A DNA stretch of 34,369 bases from Bordetella parapertussis (GTDB taxonomy: Bacteria > Pseudomonadota > Gammaproteobacteria > Burkholderiales > SG8-41): positions 1 through 34,369 of the forward strand of contig CAMDSO010000035.1 of NCBI GenBank assembly GCA_945906935.1, read 5' to 3'. The notes under the pieces were generated by a model. The model made no database searches. It was not told where the DNA came from and worked only from the letters and a program-made list of their open reading frames with translations. Below, piece after piece: positions 1 through 8,812 of this stretch (the first letter of the stretch is position 1; the number at the start of each line of letters is the position of its first letter). Both the position numbers and the translations under genes were made by a program.

Positions 1-1305
1 GGCATTTCGTACCATGCGACACAGCAGTGGCGGGTGGCGACGCTGCAGCCGCCGTCGTTAAAGGCGATCATTCCCTGGGAAGGCTATGCCGATACCTACC
101 GCGACGCGGTGTTTCACGGCGGCATTTTCCAGCTGTATTACCTCGCGACATGGTACGCAACACAGATGGCCCACCATTTGCTCGGCGATCCGCAGGAATA
201 CAACCCCGATGCCTTCCGCAACGAACGTCTGTTCAATTACATGCGCAACAGCCTCGATACCGGCTGGTGGGATGACCGCGGTGCGGCCGCGCACTGGGAC
301 AAGATCAAGGTGCCAGTCTACAGCGTGGGCAACTGGAGCGGCGCCAACCTGCATCTGCGCGGCAATACCGAGGGCTATGTCAACGCCGCGTCGAAAAACA
401 AGAAGCTGCGCATCCATACCGGCACCCACTATCACGCTTTCTATACCGAGGATGGCCGTCGTGACCAGCTGCGCTGGTTCGATTACTGGTTGAAGGGGAT
501 AGAGACTGGCATCATGGACGAGCCGCCGGTGAAACTGCTGATCCGCACCGGTGGCAAGGGCATGAACGACTACCAATTCCGCTTCGAGAACGAATGGCCG
601 CTCAAACGCACGCGCTGGACCAAACTGTTTTTGAACGCCGACCAAACCAAACCGGTCGCTGGTGACAAGGGGGTTGAAGGGCGCTTGCTGAAAACGGCAC
701 CGGCGAAAGCGGCCAAAGTCAGCTACTCGGCGACCGGCGTTTCACATGCCGGTGTGGCGTCGGCCTCGTCGACCATGCTGCAGGCCGGCAGCATGCACCG
801 CATCGGTGTGACCTTTGAAACTGCAGCCTTTGCCGAGGCGACCGAGATGACGGGCCCGGTCAAACTGGTGCTGTGGGTGTCGAGCAATGTGAAAGACATG
901 GATATGTTCGTCACCGTGCGCAACATCGATGCCGAGGGCAATGATGTGTGGGAGGTCGGTCAGCAGGGGCAGAAGGTGCCGGTGGCCAAGGGCTGGCTGC
1001 GCGCCTCGCATCGCAAGCTCGATCCGAAACGTTCACTGCCGTACCGGCCGTTTCACGCCCACAACGAACGCTGGTGGTTGAAGCCGGGCGAACCGGTCGA
1101 ATGCGAAATCGAAATCTGGCCGATGTGCATGGTGTTCGGCAAGGGGCACCGTCTGCGGCTTGACGTGCAGCCGCGCGATGGGGCGGGCAGTGCGCCGTAC
1201 ACGCATTACCCTGCGGCCTACAATACGGGGGGCAGCAACACCATACACACTGGCGGCAAGATGGCTTCATACCTGCTGTTGCCGGTGATCCCAGCAAAGA
1301 AGTAG
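1..1305 (+). CDS. CocE/NonD-family hydrolase (acyl esterase / X-Pro dipeptidyl-peptidase type), 5' end outside window
   Basis: The reading frame is open from base 1, so this is the C-terminal 434 residues of a longer protein. The GTG at 34 is internal, because the family motif lies before it. The first residues read GISYHATQQW, matching the nucleophile elbow (G-x-S-Y) of CocE-like serine hydrolases with Ser at fragment residue 3. The His motif is seen as HTGTHYHAFY (near residue 140). The last ~250 residues fit the jelly-roll X-Pro peptidase C-terminal domain, ending ...GGSNTIHTGGKMASYLLLPV. Family members hydrolyse esters or amides. Where the acid Asp is usually found (GWYD) the protein reads GNWSGAN, so the triad may be completed differently. 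A Gfo/Idh oxidoreductase follows after 100 bases. Family assignment is firm; the substrate is unknown. Confidence 0.88.
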   Translation, partial: GISYHATQQWRVATLQPPSLKAIIPWEGYADTYRDAVFHGGIFQLYYLATWYATQMAHHLLGDPQEYNPDAFRNERLFNYMRNSLDTGWWDDRGAAAHWDKIKVPVYSVGNWSGANLHLRGNTEGYVNAASKNKKLRIHTGTHYHAFYTEDGRRDQLRWFDYWLKGIETGIMDEPPVKLLIRTGGKGMNDYQFRFENEWPLKRTRWTKLFLNADQTKPVAGDKGVEGRLLKTAPAKAAKVSYSATGVSHAGVASASSTMLQAGSMHRIGVTFETAAFAEATEMTGPVKLVLWVSSNVKDMDMFVTVRNIDAEGNDVWEVGQQGQKVPVAKGWLRASHRKLDPKRSLPYRPFHAHNERWWLKPGEPVECEIEIWPMCMVFGKGHRLRLDVQPRDGAGSAPYTHYPAAYNTGGSNTIHTGGKMASYLLLPVIPAKK

Positions 1306-1405
1306 TCCTGTTTGAAATATCACGTCCTCGTTCCAGATGGGTGGGGCGGGGCATTCTTAACCAGCGTCCGCTTTGTGGCCGCTCAATGATCGAGGAGAAA
1401 TGAAA

Positions 1406-2389
1406 ATGTTGAACGTAGCAATTCATGGAATGGGTAACTGGGGGCGCAAGCTGATTGAATGCGTGGCCGGCAGCGAGAAAATAAAAGTCGTCTGCGGCAT
1501 TACACGCAATCCCGATGCGCACAAGGAATACGCGACGAAGACGGGGCTGGTGCTCTCAAGTTCATACGAGGCGGTGCTGGCCGACAAAAGCATCGATGCC
1601 GTGGTACTGGCGACGCCGCACTCGCATCATGAAGCGCAGGTGCTTGCGGCCGCCAAGGCCGGCAAGCCGGTCTACGTTGAGAAGCCCATTGCGCTGACAC
1701 AGGCCTCGGCGCAACGTGCGGTCGATGCCACGCGCGCGGCCGGCGTCACGCTCGGTCTCGGTTTCAACCGCCGCTATGCACCGAGTTTTATCGAAATGAT
1801 GAAGCGTATCAGGGCCGGTGAAATTGGCGATGTGCTGCAGGTTGAGGGCCATCACTCGGGGCCTAGTGGCTATAAATTGAAGGGCGACAGCTGGCGTGCG
1901 ACACGTGTCGAGGCGCCCGGTGGCGGCATGACCGCGCGCGGCATTCATACGCTCGACTCGATGCTGCAGGCGGCCGGCGGCCTGGTCACCGCCGTTTATG
2001 CGTTCAGCGACAAGCGCAAGATCGCGGCGGATGTCGATGTGGATGACAACACGTCCATGCTGCTGAAGTTTTCCAACGGCGTGACCGGTTACCTTGGCGT
2101 CTGTTTCGTTACTGGCGAGCTCTACAGGGTGCATGTCTTCGGCAGCAAGGGCTGGCTCGAAATGCGTGGCGACACGGAACTGGTTTCCTGCGCGCTAGAA
2201 GGCAAGCCGCAGCGGCATACGCTGGAGGCCGTTGACAAGGAACGCGCGGTGCTCGAAGCATTTGCCGATGCAGTGGCGGCGAAGCAGCCCTACATGGTGG
2301 CGCCTGAACAGGCGGTCAATGGTATTGCCGTGTTGGATTCAGTCGAAAAATCCGCAAAGTCGGGCGAACCGATCAAGATCACGATGTAA
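1406..2389 (+). CDS. Gfo/Idh/MocA-family NAD(P)-dependent oxidoreductase
   Basis: A 327-residue protein. The N-terminal Rossmann motif is AIHGMGNWGRKL (G-x-G-x-x-G, residues ~5-16), and the EKPIALT motif (~residue 90) is the hallmark Glu-Lys-Pro of Gfo/Idh/MocA dehydrogenases. The C-terminal half is the usual alpha/beta substrate domain, with GGGMTARGIHTLDSML containing the conserved catalytic-region His. These enzymes oxidise or reduce hydroxyl/keto groups, often on sugars, inositols or related polyols. The start was set at the ATG at 1406, which lies 8 bases after GAGGAG (1392-1397). The ATG at 1400 is too close to it, and the TTG at 1373 has no ribosome site. The gene is probably co-transcribed with the hydrolase upstream, and its 3' end overlaps the convergent ABC gene by 11 bases. 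Confidence 0.93.
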   Translation: MLNVAIHGMGNWGRKLIECVAGSEKIKVVCGITRNPDAHKEYATKTGLVLSSSYEAVLADKSIDAVVLATPHSHHEAQVLAAAKAGKPVYVEKPIALTQASAQRAVDATRAAGVTLGLGFNRRYAPSFIEMMKRIRAGEIGDVLQVEGHHSGPSGYKLKGDSWRATRVEAPGGGMTARGIHTLDSMLQAAGGLVTAVYAFSDKRKIAADVDVDDNTSMLLKFSNGVTGYLGVCFVTGELYRVHVFGSKGWLEMRGDTELVSCALEGKPQRHTLEAVDKERAVLEAFADAVAAKQPYMVAPEQAVNGIAVLDSVEKSAKSGEPIKITM

Positions 2390-3458
2390 ACGGCACCTGC
2401 GCTGCCGGCTGCGGTTCGTGTAGCCAGCAGCGCGCGCTGTGTGCTGCAGAGAGGTTTTGCAGCAAGGGTGCCGTGCCGGCACAGATTTCCATCGCTTGCG
2501 TACAGCGCGGCTGGAATGCGCAGCCGACGCGAAGTGCGCGCGGACTTGGCACTACACCGCTAATCGCCTGTAGTTTCTCAACGCGCGGCATCGAGCGATC
2601 CGTACGCAGACGCGGTATCGAGCGCAGTAACCCGGCGGTGTAGGGGTGGCGTGGCGCTGCGAATAGTTCTGCGACCGGGGCGCTCTCAATAATTTGACCT
2701 GCATACATCACAGCGACGCGATCGCAGGTTTCCGCCACCAGTCCCATGTCATGTGAGATAAGCAGTATAGAGGTACCGGTTTCTTCTTGCAGGGCCAGCA
2801 TGAGGTCGACGATCTGCGCCTGTATTGTGACGTCGAGCGCAGTGGTCGGTTCATCCGCCAGGAGGATCTGCGGTTTACAGGCTAGTGCCATGGCGATCAT
2901 GACCCGCTGACGCATTCCGCCGGAGAGTTGGTGTGGATATTCTCGCATTCGCTGCGTGGGCAGCGGGATGCCGACGCGGGCCAGCATGTCAGTCGAGTAA
3001 TCGAACGCTTCGCGCCCGCCCATTCTCATATGCAAACGCACGGTTTCGACTAGTTGAGATCCGATGGTGAACACCGGGTTCAGGCAGGACATCGGATCCT
3101 GAAAAATCATGGCGATGCGATTGCCGCGAATTTTTTGCAATGCCGGTGTATCGAGTGTCAGCAGATCTTTGCTGTCATAATCGACATGGCCTGATACACG
3201 TCCAAACGGGCGCGCGATCAAGCCAAGTATTGCCAGTGCCGTCACTGATTTTCCGGAGCCCGATTCGCCAACGATGCCTAGCGTTTCGCCGCGACGCAGT
3301 GTGAAGCTCACGCCCTCTACCGCGCGCACCGTTCCTGAAGGCAAGGAGAATTGCACATGCAAATCGCGGACGGATAATAATTCCTCTTTTTCAGCGGCGA
3401 GCGCGCCGTGAGGGTTCTGTGGTGTGCCTTTAGATGCCGCGGATTGTATGGGTATCAT
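2379..3458 (-). CDS. Dipeptide/oligopeptide-type ABC transporter ATP-binding protein (DppD/OppD-like)
   Basis: A 359-residue ATPase of the cytoplasmic face of a peptide-type importer. Visible motifs are Walker A GESGSGKS, Q-loop FQDPMSCLNP, signature LSGGMRQRV, Walker B ILLADEPTTALD and the H-loop LLISHDMG. The C-terminal oligo_HPY extension has RHPYTAGLL and a Cys cluster (GCAFQPRCTQAMEIC, then a later C) typical of DppD/OppD. The ATG at 3458 was chosen; an upstream GTG at 3491 is in frame but neither has a convincing ribosome site. The gene points away from the permease, binding-protein and DppF genes at 5273-9796, which lack a DppD-type ATPase, so it very probably completes that transporter. 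What is imported is unknown; relatives carry peptides, nickel chelates, glutathione or opines. Confidence 0.92.
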   Translation of the reverse strand: MIPIQSAASKGTPQNPHGALAAEKEELLSVRDLHVQFSLPSGTVRAVEGVSFTLRRGETLGIVGESGSGKSVTALAILGLIARPFGRVSGHVDYDSKDLLTLDTPALQKIRGNRIAMIFQDPMSCLNPVFTIGSQLVETVRLHMRMGGREAFDYSTDMLARVGIPLPTQRMREYPHQLSGGMRQRVMIAMALACKPQILLADEPTTALDVTIQAQIVDLMLALQEETGTSILLISHDMGLVAETCDRVAVMYAGQIIESAPVAELFAAPRHPYTAGLLRSIPRLRTDRSMPRVEKLQAISGVVPSPRALRVGCAFQPRCTQAMEICAGTAPLLQNLSAAHSARCWLHEPQPAAQVPFTS

Positions 3459-3512
3459 TTTTAACTTAACTCGCTTTGCTGGTGTTTGCACACTAGTTTT
3501 GACGGTACGAGT

Positions 3513-3541
3513 TTACATCTGTTGATGACCGTAGGTATATT
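3513..3541 (+). promoter_or_regulatory. Predicted sigma-70 promoter for the gene at 3607
   Basis: A TTACAT hexamer (3513-3518), a 17-base spacer and TATATT (3536-3541) resemble the -35/-10 consensus at 4/6 and 5/6 positions. The site lies 65 bases before the next start codon, in the intergenic region shared with the divergent DppD-like gene. Assigned by eye only. Confidence 0.4.
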
Positions 3542-3606
3542 TCTATGCGCCGTATTAGTCATGCAGGAGTGCGCTTGTAGCAACGTAACCGCTGTCGAGG
3601 CATTCA

Positions 3607-4125
3607 ATGAGTGCATTAAAAGTCATGGGGTCGTTACATGCTGAACCGGTTTATGCCGGAGCAGATTCGCTGTTAATGGTGAAGCCCGAGCAGTTAGTAC
3701 TCTTGTTGTTGTACGTGCAGGAAGTGACCCACGGTGGTCGCAAGGGCCCGGCGCGTTTTAAATCCATCGATTTTTTTTTGCGGCGAGCGGGTGGAATGCA
3801 TCTGCTACTGCTGCTGCTCAACGCGCACTATAACAAACGGGCAGTAGGACGTATGCCGGGCTGGGGCTTTGGCGTGTTGCGTCGCCGTATCCGCATCAGC
3901 GAGCGGTCTTTGCGGCTGCTAGTCGGTGATGCAATCGAAATGGGACTCCTGATGCAGTTGCAAGGGATACGTGACCGCAGGGTCAGGGTCTATTGTGTGA
4001 CGCCGTGCGTTGTCACCGCCTGGGAGGAATTTTTCAAGCAGCTCAGCAACTCCTTGCCCGCCATTTTGTCGCAATGGGGGCCGGGGCAGATTGCCAACAT
4101 TGATTTTAGTGCGATGGCGGTTTGA
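3607..4125 (+). CDS. Conserved-looking hypothetical protein, possible winged-helix regulator
   Basis: A 172-residue protein I do not firmly recognise. Residues ~90-140 read like a winged helix-turn-helix: a basic run (RRRIRISERSLRLL), a helix ending in IEMGLLMQLQG, then DRRVRVYCVTP, which resembles the DRR...LT wing of MarR-type repressors. There is no signal peptide; a hydrophobic stretch MHLLLLLLN lies near residue 65. A GAGG ribosome site sits about 7 bases before the ATG. The gene lies between the divergent DppD-like ATPase and the DapA-like enzyme, a common position for a local regulator. A run of nine T residues (3771-3779) in the coding sequence is unusual. The regulator role is inference. 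Confidence 0.6.
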   Translation: MSALKVMGSLHAEPVYAGADSLLMVKPEQLVLLLLYVQEVTHGGRKGPARFKSIDFFLRRAGGMHLLLLLLNAHYNKRAVGRMPGWGFGVLRRRIRISERSLRLLVGDAIEMGLLMQLQGIRDRRVRVYCVTPCVVTAWEEFFKQLSNSLPAILSQWGPGQIANIDFSAMAV

Positions 4126-4284
4126 TGCTTTTTAGGCGTCTTTCCGCGTATGAGCTGAATCTGGGCTATAGCGAGGCAGCTGGCGGGTGTGGGATGACCT
4201 GTGTTACTTGCCGGCAAAATATGCCCCTATCTTTTCTGTGAAGAAGGTAAAGTAACAATTCTTATAAGCGTGGAGGAGCGGAAA

Positions 4285-5223
4285 ATGAGCAAAATTTATG
4301 CAGGTATCGTCGGTGCACCGGTAACCCCCTTCAAAAAAAACGGTACGGTTGACTATGACACCTTTGCCAAGCAGGTCAACTTTCTGATTGAAAACGGCGT
4401 ACGTTTGATTGCGCATCCGATGCATATTGGCGAGTCGGTCAACATGACCGATGCCGAGCGCAAGGAACTGGCCAAAGTGCTGGCGAGTGCAGCCGGTCGT
4501 CGGGTGCCGACCTTTGTTCACGTTTCGCACGCCGGCACCGATCTGGCGATTGATCTGGCTGAACATGCCACCAAGGTTGGCAATACCGGTGTGGTCATGA
4601 TGGCGCCGTATCACTGGCGTTCCGGGCAGCGCGCGATCATCGAGCATTTCACTGCGGTGACTGATGCGGCCGGCGGGGAGTTGATTGTCTACAATAATCC
4701 CAAGGCGGTGCATCTGGATTTGGGCATGGAAACGCTGGAAAAACTCATCGACCGCATTCCCGGTATGGTGGCGATCAAGGATGCCACCTTCCATATGGAA
4801 ACTTTTACCGATACCTGTGAATTGATTGCGCGCAAGGGCAAGCCGATCGCGGTCTACACAGGGATTGAGTTTTTGTTGACCTCGATGCCGGTTGGTGGAC
4901 GTGGTTGTTTCTCTGCCTGCAGTGAGGTGGCGCCCCGTCTGACCCAGTCGCTCTATCAGGCCTGCGCTACGGGCGCTTTCGCCAAGGCGCAGCCGATCCA
5001 ATTCAAGGTGCGTCGTTTGCTTAAGGTGGTGATGCACAATTACCCGGCGAGTATAAAATACGCCATGGAATTGCTCGAACGCCCGGTTGGCGGCACGCGT
5101 CGCCCAATCATGCCGCTTTCGGCGGAAGAGAAGAAATGGGTTAAGTCGGAATTAACAGCGCTGGGGATTTTTGACGACGAGCCGGTGGGCTGGGAAGCCA
5201 AACGCAAGACCGGAAAAAAATAA
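4285..5223 (+). CDS. DapA-family (dihydrodipicolinate synthase/N-acetylneuraminate lyase superfamily) protein
   Basis: A 312-residue class I aldolase-type TIM barrel. The Schiff-base lysine is K165 in MVAIKDATF, and the proton-relay tyrosine is present (Y136 in IVYNNP). The pyruvate-binding GTTGE segment of true DapA is replaced by HPMHIGESVNMT, so lysine biosynthesis is unlikely; a catabolic aldolase or dehydratase acting on a keto or hydroxy acid fits better. The ATG at 4285 is preceded by GGAGGAG (4272-4278) at 6-base spacing; the open frame upstream has no such site. The ABC binding-protein gene starts 49 bases later with the same type of ribosome site and no terminator between them, so enzyme and transporter are probably one transcription unit. 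An A8 run lies near codon 16. Confidence 0.9.
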   Translation: MSKIYAGIVGAPVTPFKKNGTVDYDTFAKQVNFLIENGVRLIAHPMHIGESVNMTDAERKELAKVLASAAGRRVPTFVHVSHAGTDLAIDLAEHATKVGNTGVVMMAPYHWRSGQRAIIEHFTAVTDAAGGELIVYNNPKAVHLDLGMETLEKLIDRIPGMVAIKDATFHMETFTDTCELIARKGKPIAVYTGIEFLLTSMPVGGRGCFSACSEVAPRLTQSLYQACATGAFAKAQPIQFKVRRLLKVVMHNYPASIKYAMELLERPVGGTRRPIMPLSAEEKKWVKSELTALGIFDDEPVGWEAKRKTGKK

Positions 5224-5272
5224 TCGCGGGCAAAAAAACAGCAGGGTTTTAGCGTAACACGGAGGAGCGTCA

Positions 5273-6799
5273 ATGAAACGGATCTGTGCGGTGTTTGCCG
5301 CGCTGTTGCTGCTGGTTTCGGCCGGTGGTGGCAGTGCGAAAAATATCAAGAATACGACGGTCACTATCAGTCTGGGCTCGGATCTTGAGACTATGGATCC
5401 GCACACCAACACGTCGGCGCTGACGACGACGCTCCATCGTTATGTGTTTGATACCCTGATGCACCGACCCAACGGCACTGATCTGCTGCCGTGGGCGGCA
5501 AAATCGTTCAAACAGATCGATCCGAAGACGCTTGAGTTTCATATGCGCGAGGGTGTGACTTTCTCGAACGGTGAGGAGGTCGATGCGCAGGCTGTTCGTT
5601 ATAGTTTGATGCGGCCGCTGCAACCCGGTTTCAAGACCGTACTGACACCGCTCTTTCGGGTTATCGATCGCGTTGACGTGGTGAGCAAGTGGGTGGTGCG
5701 CATACACATGAAAACCAGTGATCCCGGTTTGTTGCGCCGGCTTGCTGATTACGGACACTTGGTGCCGCCACGTTATTACTCGCGGTTGTCCCCCGAGGAA
5801 TCGTCGCAAAAACCGGTCGGTAGCGGTCCTTACCGGCTTACACGTTGGGAAAAGGGCGTTGAGATTATCTTCGAGGCGAACCCCAATTACTGGAAGCCTG
5901 ACGCGCCGCAGGTGAAGATCGTGCGTGTGGTGCCGATCAAGGAAGATGGCACCAAAATTGCCGCACTACTCAAAGGCGAGATTGAACTGGTCAACCAAGT
6001 GCCGGCGCAATACATCGAAAAACTCAAGGCGGCACCAGATACACGTGTCGAGCTCGTGCGTGGTACACGGGTTTTTCACGTTGGGTTTACGCATGGCATT
6101 GAGTCGCCGTTGAAGGATGTGCGGGTACGCAAGGCGGTCGCGCATGCGATCGACCGAAACGTAATTGTCAAGAACGTTGTCGAGGGCTATGGAGCGGTCG
6201 CCAACCAGCCGCTGCATCAGTGGACCGAGGGTTATGATGCGAAGCGCGTGTGGCCCTACGAGTTCAATCCGCAGAAGAGCCGGCAACTGCTTGCCGAGGC
6301 CGGCTTTCCTAATGGTCTGGATATCGACTTCATGAGCCCCGAGGGACGCTACACCAAGGACAAGGAGGTCGCACAGGCTCTGGCCGGGATGTTGCAGGGC
6401 GCGGGTTTTCGCGTGAAACACCAATCAATGGTGTGGAACCGCTTCGTGGAAGCGTTTAACGCGCGTAATAACCCTGGCGCCAAACCATTCATTTATTACA
6501 TCGGTTACGGTAACGGTACTGGCGACAGCGATGCCTCGATCAGCGCTGTGGCGGCGTGCAAGGGGGCGTGGAGTGCTTACTGCAACAGCGACGTCGACAA
6601 GGCGCTCGATGAGGCGGCATCGACCATGGATCGCAAGAAGCGCGATGGGATTTTTCGCGGCATTACCGCGTTGATGGCGGGCGAAGTCTCGCACGTCGTG
6701 TTGTGGCAGGAAGATTCAGTGTATGGGATGCGCAAGAATATCGTCTGGGCAATCAGGAACGACGACCGGGTTTACGGCTGGGAGCTCGACAAGAAATAG
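5273..6799 (+). CDS. ABC transporter substrate-binding protein, family 5 (DppA/OppA type)
   Basis: A 508-residue periplasmic binding protein. An N-terminal signal peptide is visible (MKR, then a Leu/Ala-rich core to about residue 23). The mature part starts with TVTISLGSDLETMDPH, and the family 5 hallmarks LTRWEKGVEIIFEANPNYW and VRKAVAHAIDRNVIV follow. Length matches DppA-like proteins. The ATG lies a few bases after GGAGGAG (5261-5267). It supplies the external ligand-capture component for the permeases encoded downstream. Peptides, glycosides, opines or other amphipathic organic solutes are possible ligands, and the adjacent DapA-family enzyme argues for a catabolic solute rather than general peptides. 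Confidence 0.94.
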   Translation: MKRICAVFAALLLLVSAGGGSAKNIKNTTVTISLGSDLETMDPHTNTSALTTTLHRYVFDTLMHRPNGTDLLPWAAKSFKQIDPKTLEFHMREGVTFSNGEEVDAQAVRYSLMRPLQPGFKTVLTPLFRVIDRVDVVSKWVVRIHMKTSDPGLLRRLADYGHLVPPRYYSRLSPEESSQKPVGSGPYRLTRWEKGVEIIFEANPNYWKPDAPQVKIVRVVPIKEDGTKIAALLKGEIELVNQVPAQYIEKLKAAPDTRVELVRGTRVFHVGFTHGIESPLKDVRVRKAVAHAIDRNVIVKNVVEGYGAVANQPLHQWTEGYDAKRVWPYEFNPQKSRQLLAEAGFPNGLDIDFMSPEGRYTKDKEVAQALAGMLQGAGFRVKHQSMVWNRFVEAFNARNNPGAKPFIYYIGYGNGTGDSDASISAVAACKGAWSAYCNSDVDKALDEAASTMDRKKRDGIFRGITALMAGEVSHVVLWQEDSVYGMRKNIVWAIRNDDRVYGWELDKK

Positions 6800-6926
6800 C
6801 GCATGTTACGGCCGTCGCGACCGCCACGCGCCGTGCGCCCTGTTGCATGCACCATCGGTGAGCGCCTGGCGGATGCACGCCTACATTAATCGAAGTGTGT
6901 AAAGACCGAAGAGAAGGGGCTGCTGG

Positions 6927-7928
6927 ATGTTACGTTTCATAGCCGCGCGCTGTGCGCAAGCCCTGGTGGTTCTTTTCGGAATTACCGCTATCTGTTTCGT
7001 CATATTGCATCTAACCGGTGATCCGGCAGCATTGATGCTCCCTGAGAGTGCATCGCAAAAAGATTATCAGGAGTTGCGCGAGCGGATGGGTTTTGACCGT
7101 CCGCTACCCGAACAATTTGCGGGCTATATGGTCAATGTGGTGAGCCTCGATTTCGGCAACTCTTATCATCAACACCGGCCGGCTATGGCGATCGTGCTGG
7201 CGCGCGTACCGGCAACCTTCGAGCTTGCGATCGTTGCATTTTTGATCGCACTGCTGATTGCGCTGCCAATCGGTATTGTTTCCGCGACCCATCGTAATAC
7301 CGTCGTCGACTATGGCGCGATGTCGAGCGCGCTGGTCGGTCAATCGATGCCGAATTTTTGGCTGGGGCTGATGCTGATGCTGGTGTTTTCGCTATGGCTG
7401 GATCTGCTGCCAGTCTCTGGTCGGCTGACCTATGGCATCGAAGCGCAGGCGGCCACCGGCTTTTATGTGTTTGAGGGGCTGCTGCGCCTCAACTGGACGC
7501 TCTTCAAGGACGCCTCCCTCCACATTCTGCTGCCGGCATTGACCGCCGGGCTTTATTCGTCGGCGCGCCTGACTCGGCTGGTACGTTCGAGCATGCTCGA
7601 TGTGCTGGGTGAGGATTATGTGCGCACTGCCCGTGCTAAGGGGCTGCCCGAGTGGAAGGTAGTCAATGTGCATGCCCTCAAGAATGCCGGCATACCTCTG
7701 ATTACGCTATGCGGTATTGAGCTGGGGCTATTGCTGGGCGGTACGGTGGTCACCGAAACTGTGTTCGCATGGCCCGGCATCGGGATGCTGACGATGCAGG
7801 CATTGCAGAATAATGATTTTCCAATCATCCAGGCTGCGGTTTTTCTGCTGGCTTTTATTTTTGTTTTTATCAACCTCGTGGTCGATCTGGTCTACGCATG
7901 GCTCGATCCGCGGATACGTTATGGCTGA
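6927..7928 (+). CDS. ABC transporter permease (DppB/OppB type)
   Basis: A 333-residue integral membrane protein. The first transmembrane helix is residues ~9-29, followed by the periplasmic loop (LTGDPAALMLP ... GFDRPLPEQF) characteristic of DppB-type subunits, and about five further hydrophobic helices. The cytoplasmic EAA loop that contacts the ATPases is DYVRTARAKGLPEWKVV (~residues 230-246). The ATG is preceded by an AAGGGG ribosome site (6914-6919). A 127-base gap separates it from the binding-protein gene, and its last 8 bases overlap the next permease gene, implying translational coupling with DppC. Confidence 0.94.
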   Translation: MLRFIAARCAQALVVLFGITAICFVILHLTGDPAALMLPESASQKDYQELRERMGFDRPLPEQFAGYMVNVVSLDFGNSYHQHRPAMAIVLARVPATFELAIVAFLIALLIALPIGIVSATHRNTVVDYGAMSSALVGQSMPNFWLGLMLMLVFSLWLDLLPVSGRLTYGIEAQAATGFYVFEGLLRLNWTLFKDASLHILLPALTAGLYSSARLTRLVRSSMLDVLGEDYVRTARAKGLPEWKVVNVHALKNAGIPLITLCGIELGLLLGGTVVTETVFAWPGIGMLTMQALQNNDFPIIQAAVFLLAFIFVFINLVVDLVYAWLDPRIRYG

Positions 7929-8811
7929 GGCCGCTACATTGCCGTTTCGGCCTTCGGCTTTTGTCGAAGCCTGGCGTAGCCTGCGCCGCCACAAAGGCGC
8001 CTTGATCGGCGCAGTGATTCTGCTGGCGATCATCGTGATGGCGCTGTGCGCGCAGTGGATTGCGCCCTACGATCCGTTTGCGCAGATTCCTTGGGAAGGG
8101 CGGCGTGGGCCGCTCACGCATTTCGACGGTAGTGGTCGTTTCGTCTTGCTTGGCACCGATCATCTCGGCCGCGATCTCCTATCGCGCATCATCTATGCAT
8201 CCCGTGTCACCTTGATTGTTTCATTTACCGCAGTGGTGATCTCCGGTTTTATTGGTGTCGTGCTAGGGGTCGCTGCGGGTTACTACGGGCGCTGGGTGGA
8301 TGCGGTATGCATGCGTCTAGTAGATATTTTTCTTGCCTTTCCGTTCGAACTCCTCGCACTTTCGGTGGTAGCGGTAACCGGTCCGAGTCTGCCGGTGGTG
8401 GTGGCGGTGATGGCGCTACGCATCTGGGTGGTCTACGCGCGAGTGGTGCGCGGGGCGACCTTAGCGGTCAAGGAACAAGATTATGTGCAGGCCGCGATTG
8501 CGCTGGGTGCCAGTCAGCTGCGTATCGTGCTGGTTCATGTTTTGCCGAACGTGTTGACGCCTGCGATCGTCATCGCGACGCTCTATGTCGGTCGGGTGAT
8601 TTTGATCGAATCGGCGCTGAGTTTTCTCGGTATCGGCGTTCCGGCGTCAACTCCGACCTGGGGCGGCATATTGGGTGACGGACGTTCCTATCTGGACACC
8701 GCGTGGTGGATCGCTTTTTTCCCGGGGCTGGCGATCATGATTACCGTATTGAGCGTTAATCTGCTTGGCGACTGGGTGCGCGATTACCTCGACCCTCGGC
8801 TTCAGGCCTGA
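7921..8811 (+). CDS. ABC transporter permease (DppC/OppC type)
   Basis: A 296-residue membrane protein. A cytoplasmic N-terminus (AWRSLRRHKGALIG) precedes the first helix (~30-50), then the DppC signature loop with LGTDHLGRDLLSRIIYASR, and four to five further helices. The EAA loop is KEQDYVQAAIALGASQLRIV. The ATG at 7921 sits inside the end of the dppB-like gene (8-base overlap); a longer open frame begins at 7813 but would duplicate most of that overlap and has no support. The gene ends one base before the ATPase start at 8813, so permeases and ATPase are tightly packed. Confidence 0.94.
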   Translation: MAEAATLPFRPSAFVEAWRSLRRHKGALIGAVILLAIIVMALCAQWIAPYDPFAQIPWEGRRGPLTHFDGSGRFVLLGTDHLGRDLLSRIIYASRVTLIVSFTAVVISGFIGVVLGVAAGYYGRWVDAVCMRLVDIFLAFPFELLALSVVAVTGPSLPVVVAVMALRIWVVYARVVRGATLAVKEQDYVQAAIALGASQLRIVLVHVLPNVLTPAIVIATLYVGRVILIESALSFLGIGVPASTPTWGGILGDGRSYLDTAWWIAFFPGLAIMITVLSVNLLGDWVRDYLDPRLQA

Positions 8812-8812
8812 T

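Noticed and set aside
4333-4340. A8 run near the start of the DapA-family gene
   Set aside because: Lys-Lys/Asn codons in a conserved segment explain it; the frame is intact and homologous on both sides.
4204-5037. Long minus-strand open frame opposite the DapA-family gene
   Set aside because: His/Arg-rich product without motifs; the plus-strand gene has a perfect ribosome site and active-site residues.
6803-6889. Small plus-strand open frame of 28 codons between the binding-protein and permease genes
   Set aside because: No ribosome site, no recognisable sequence; its first bases resemble the permease start only over about eight bases.
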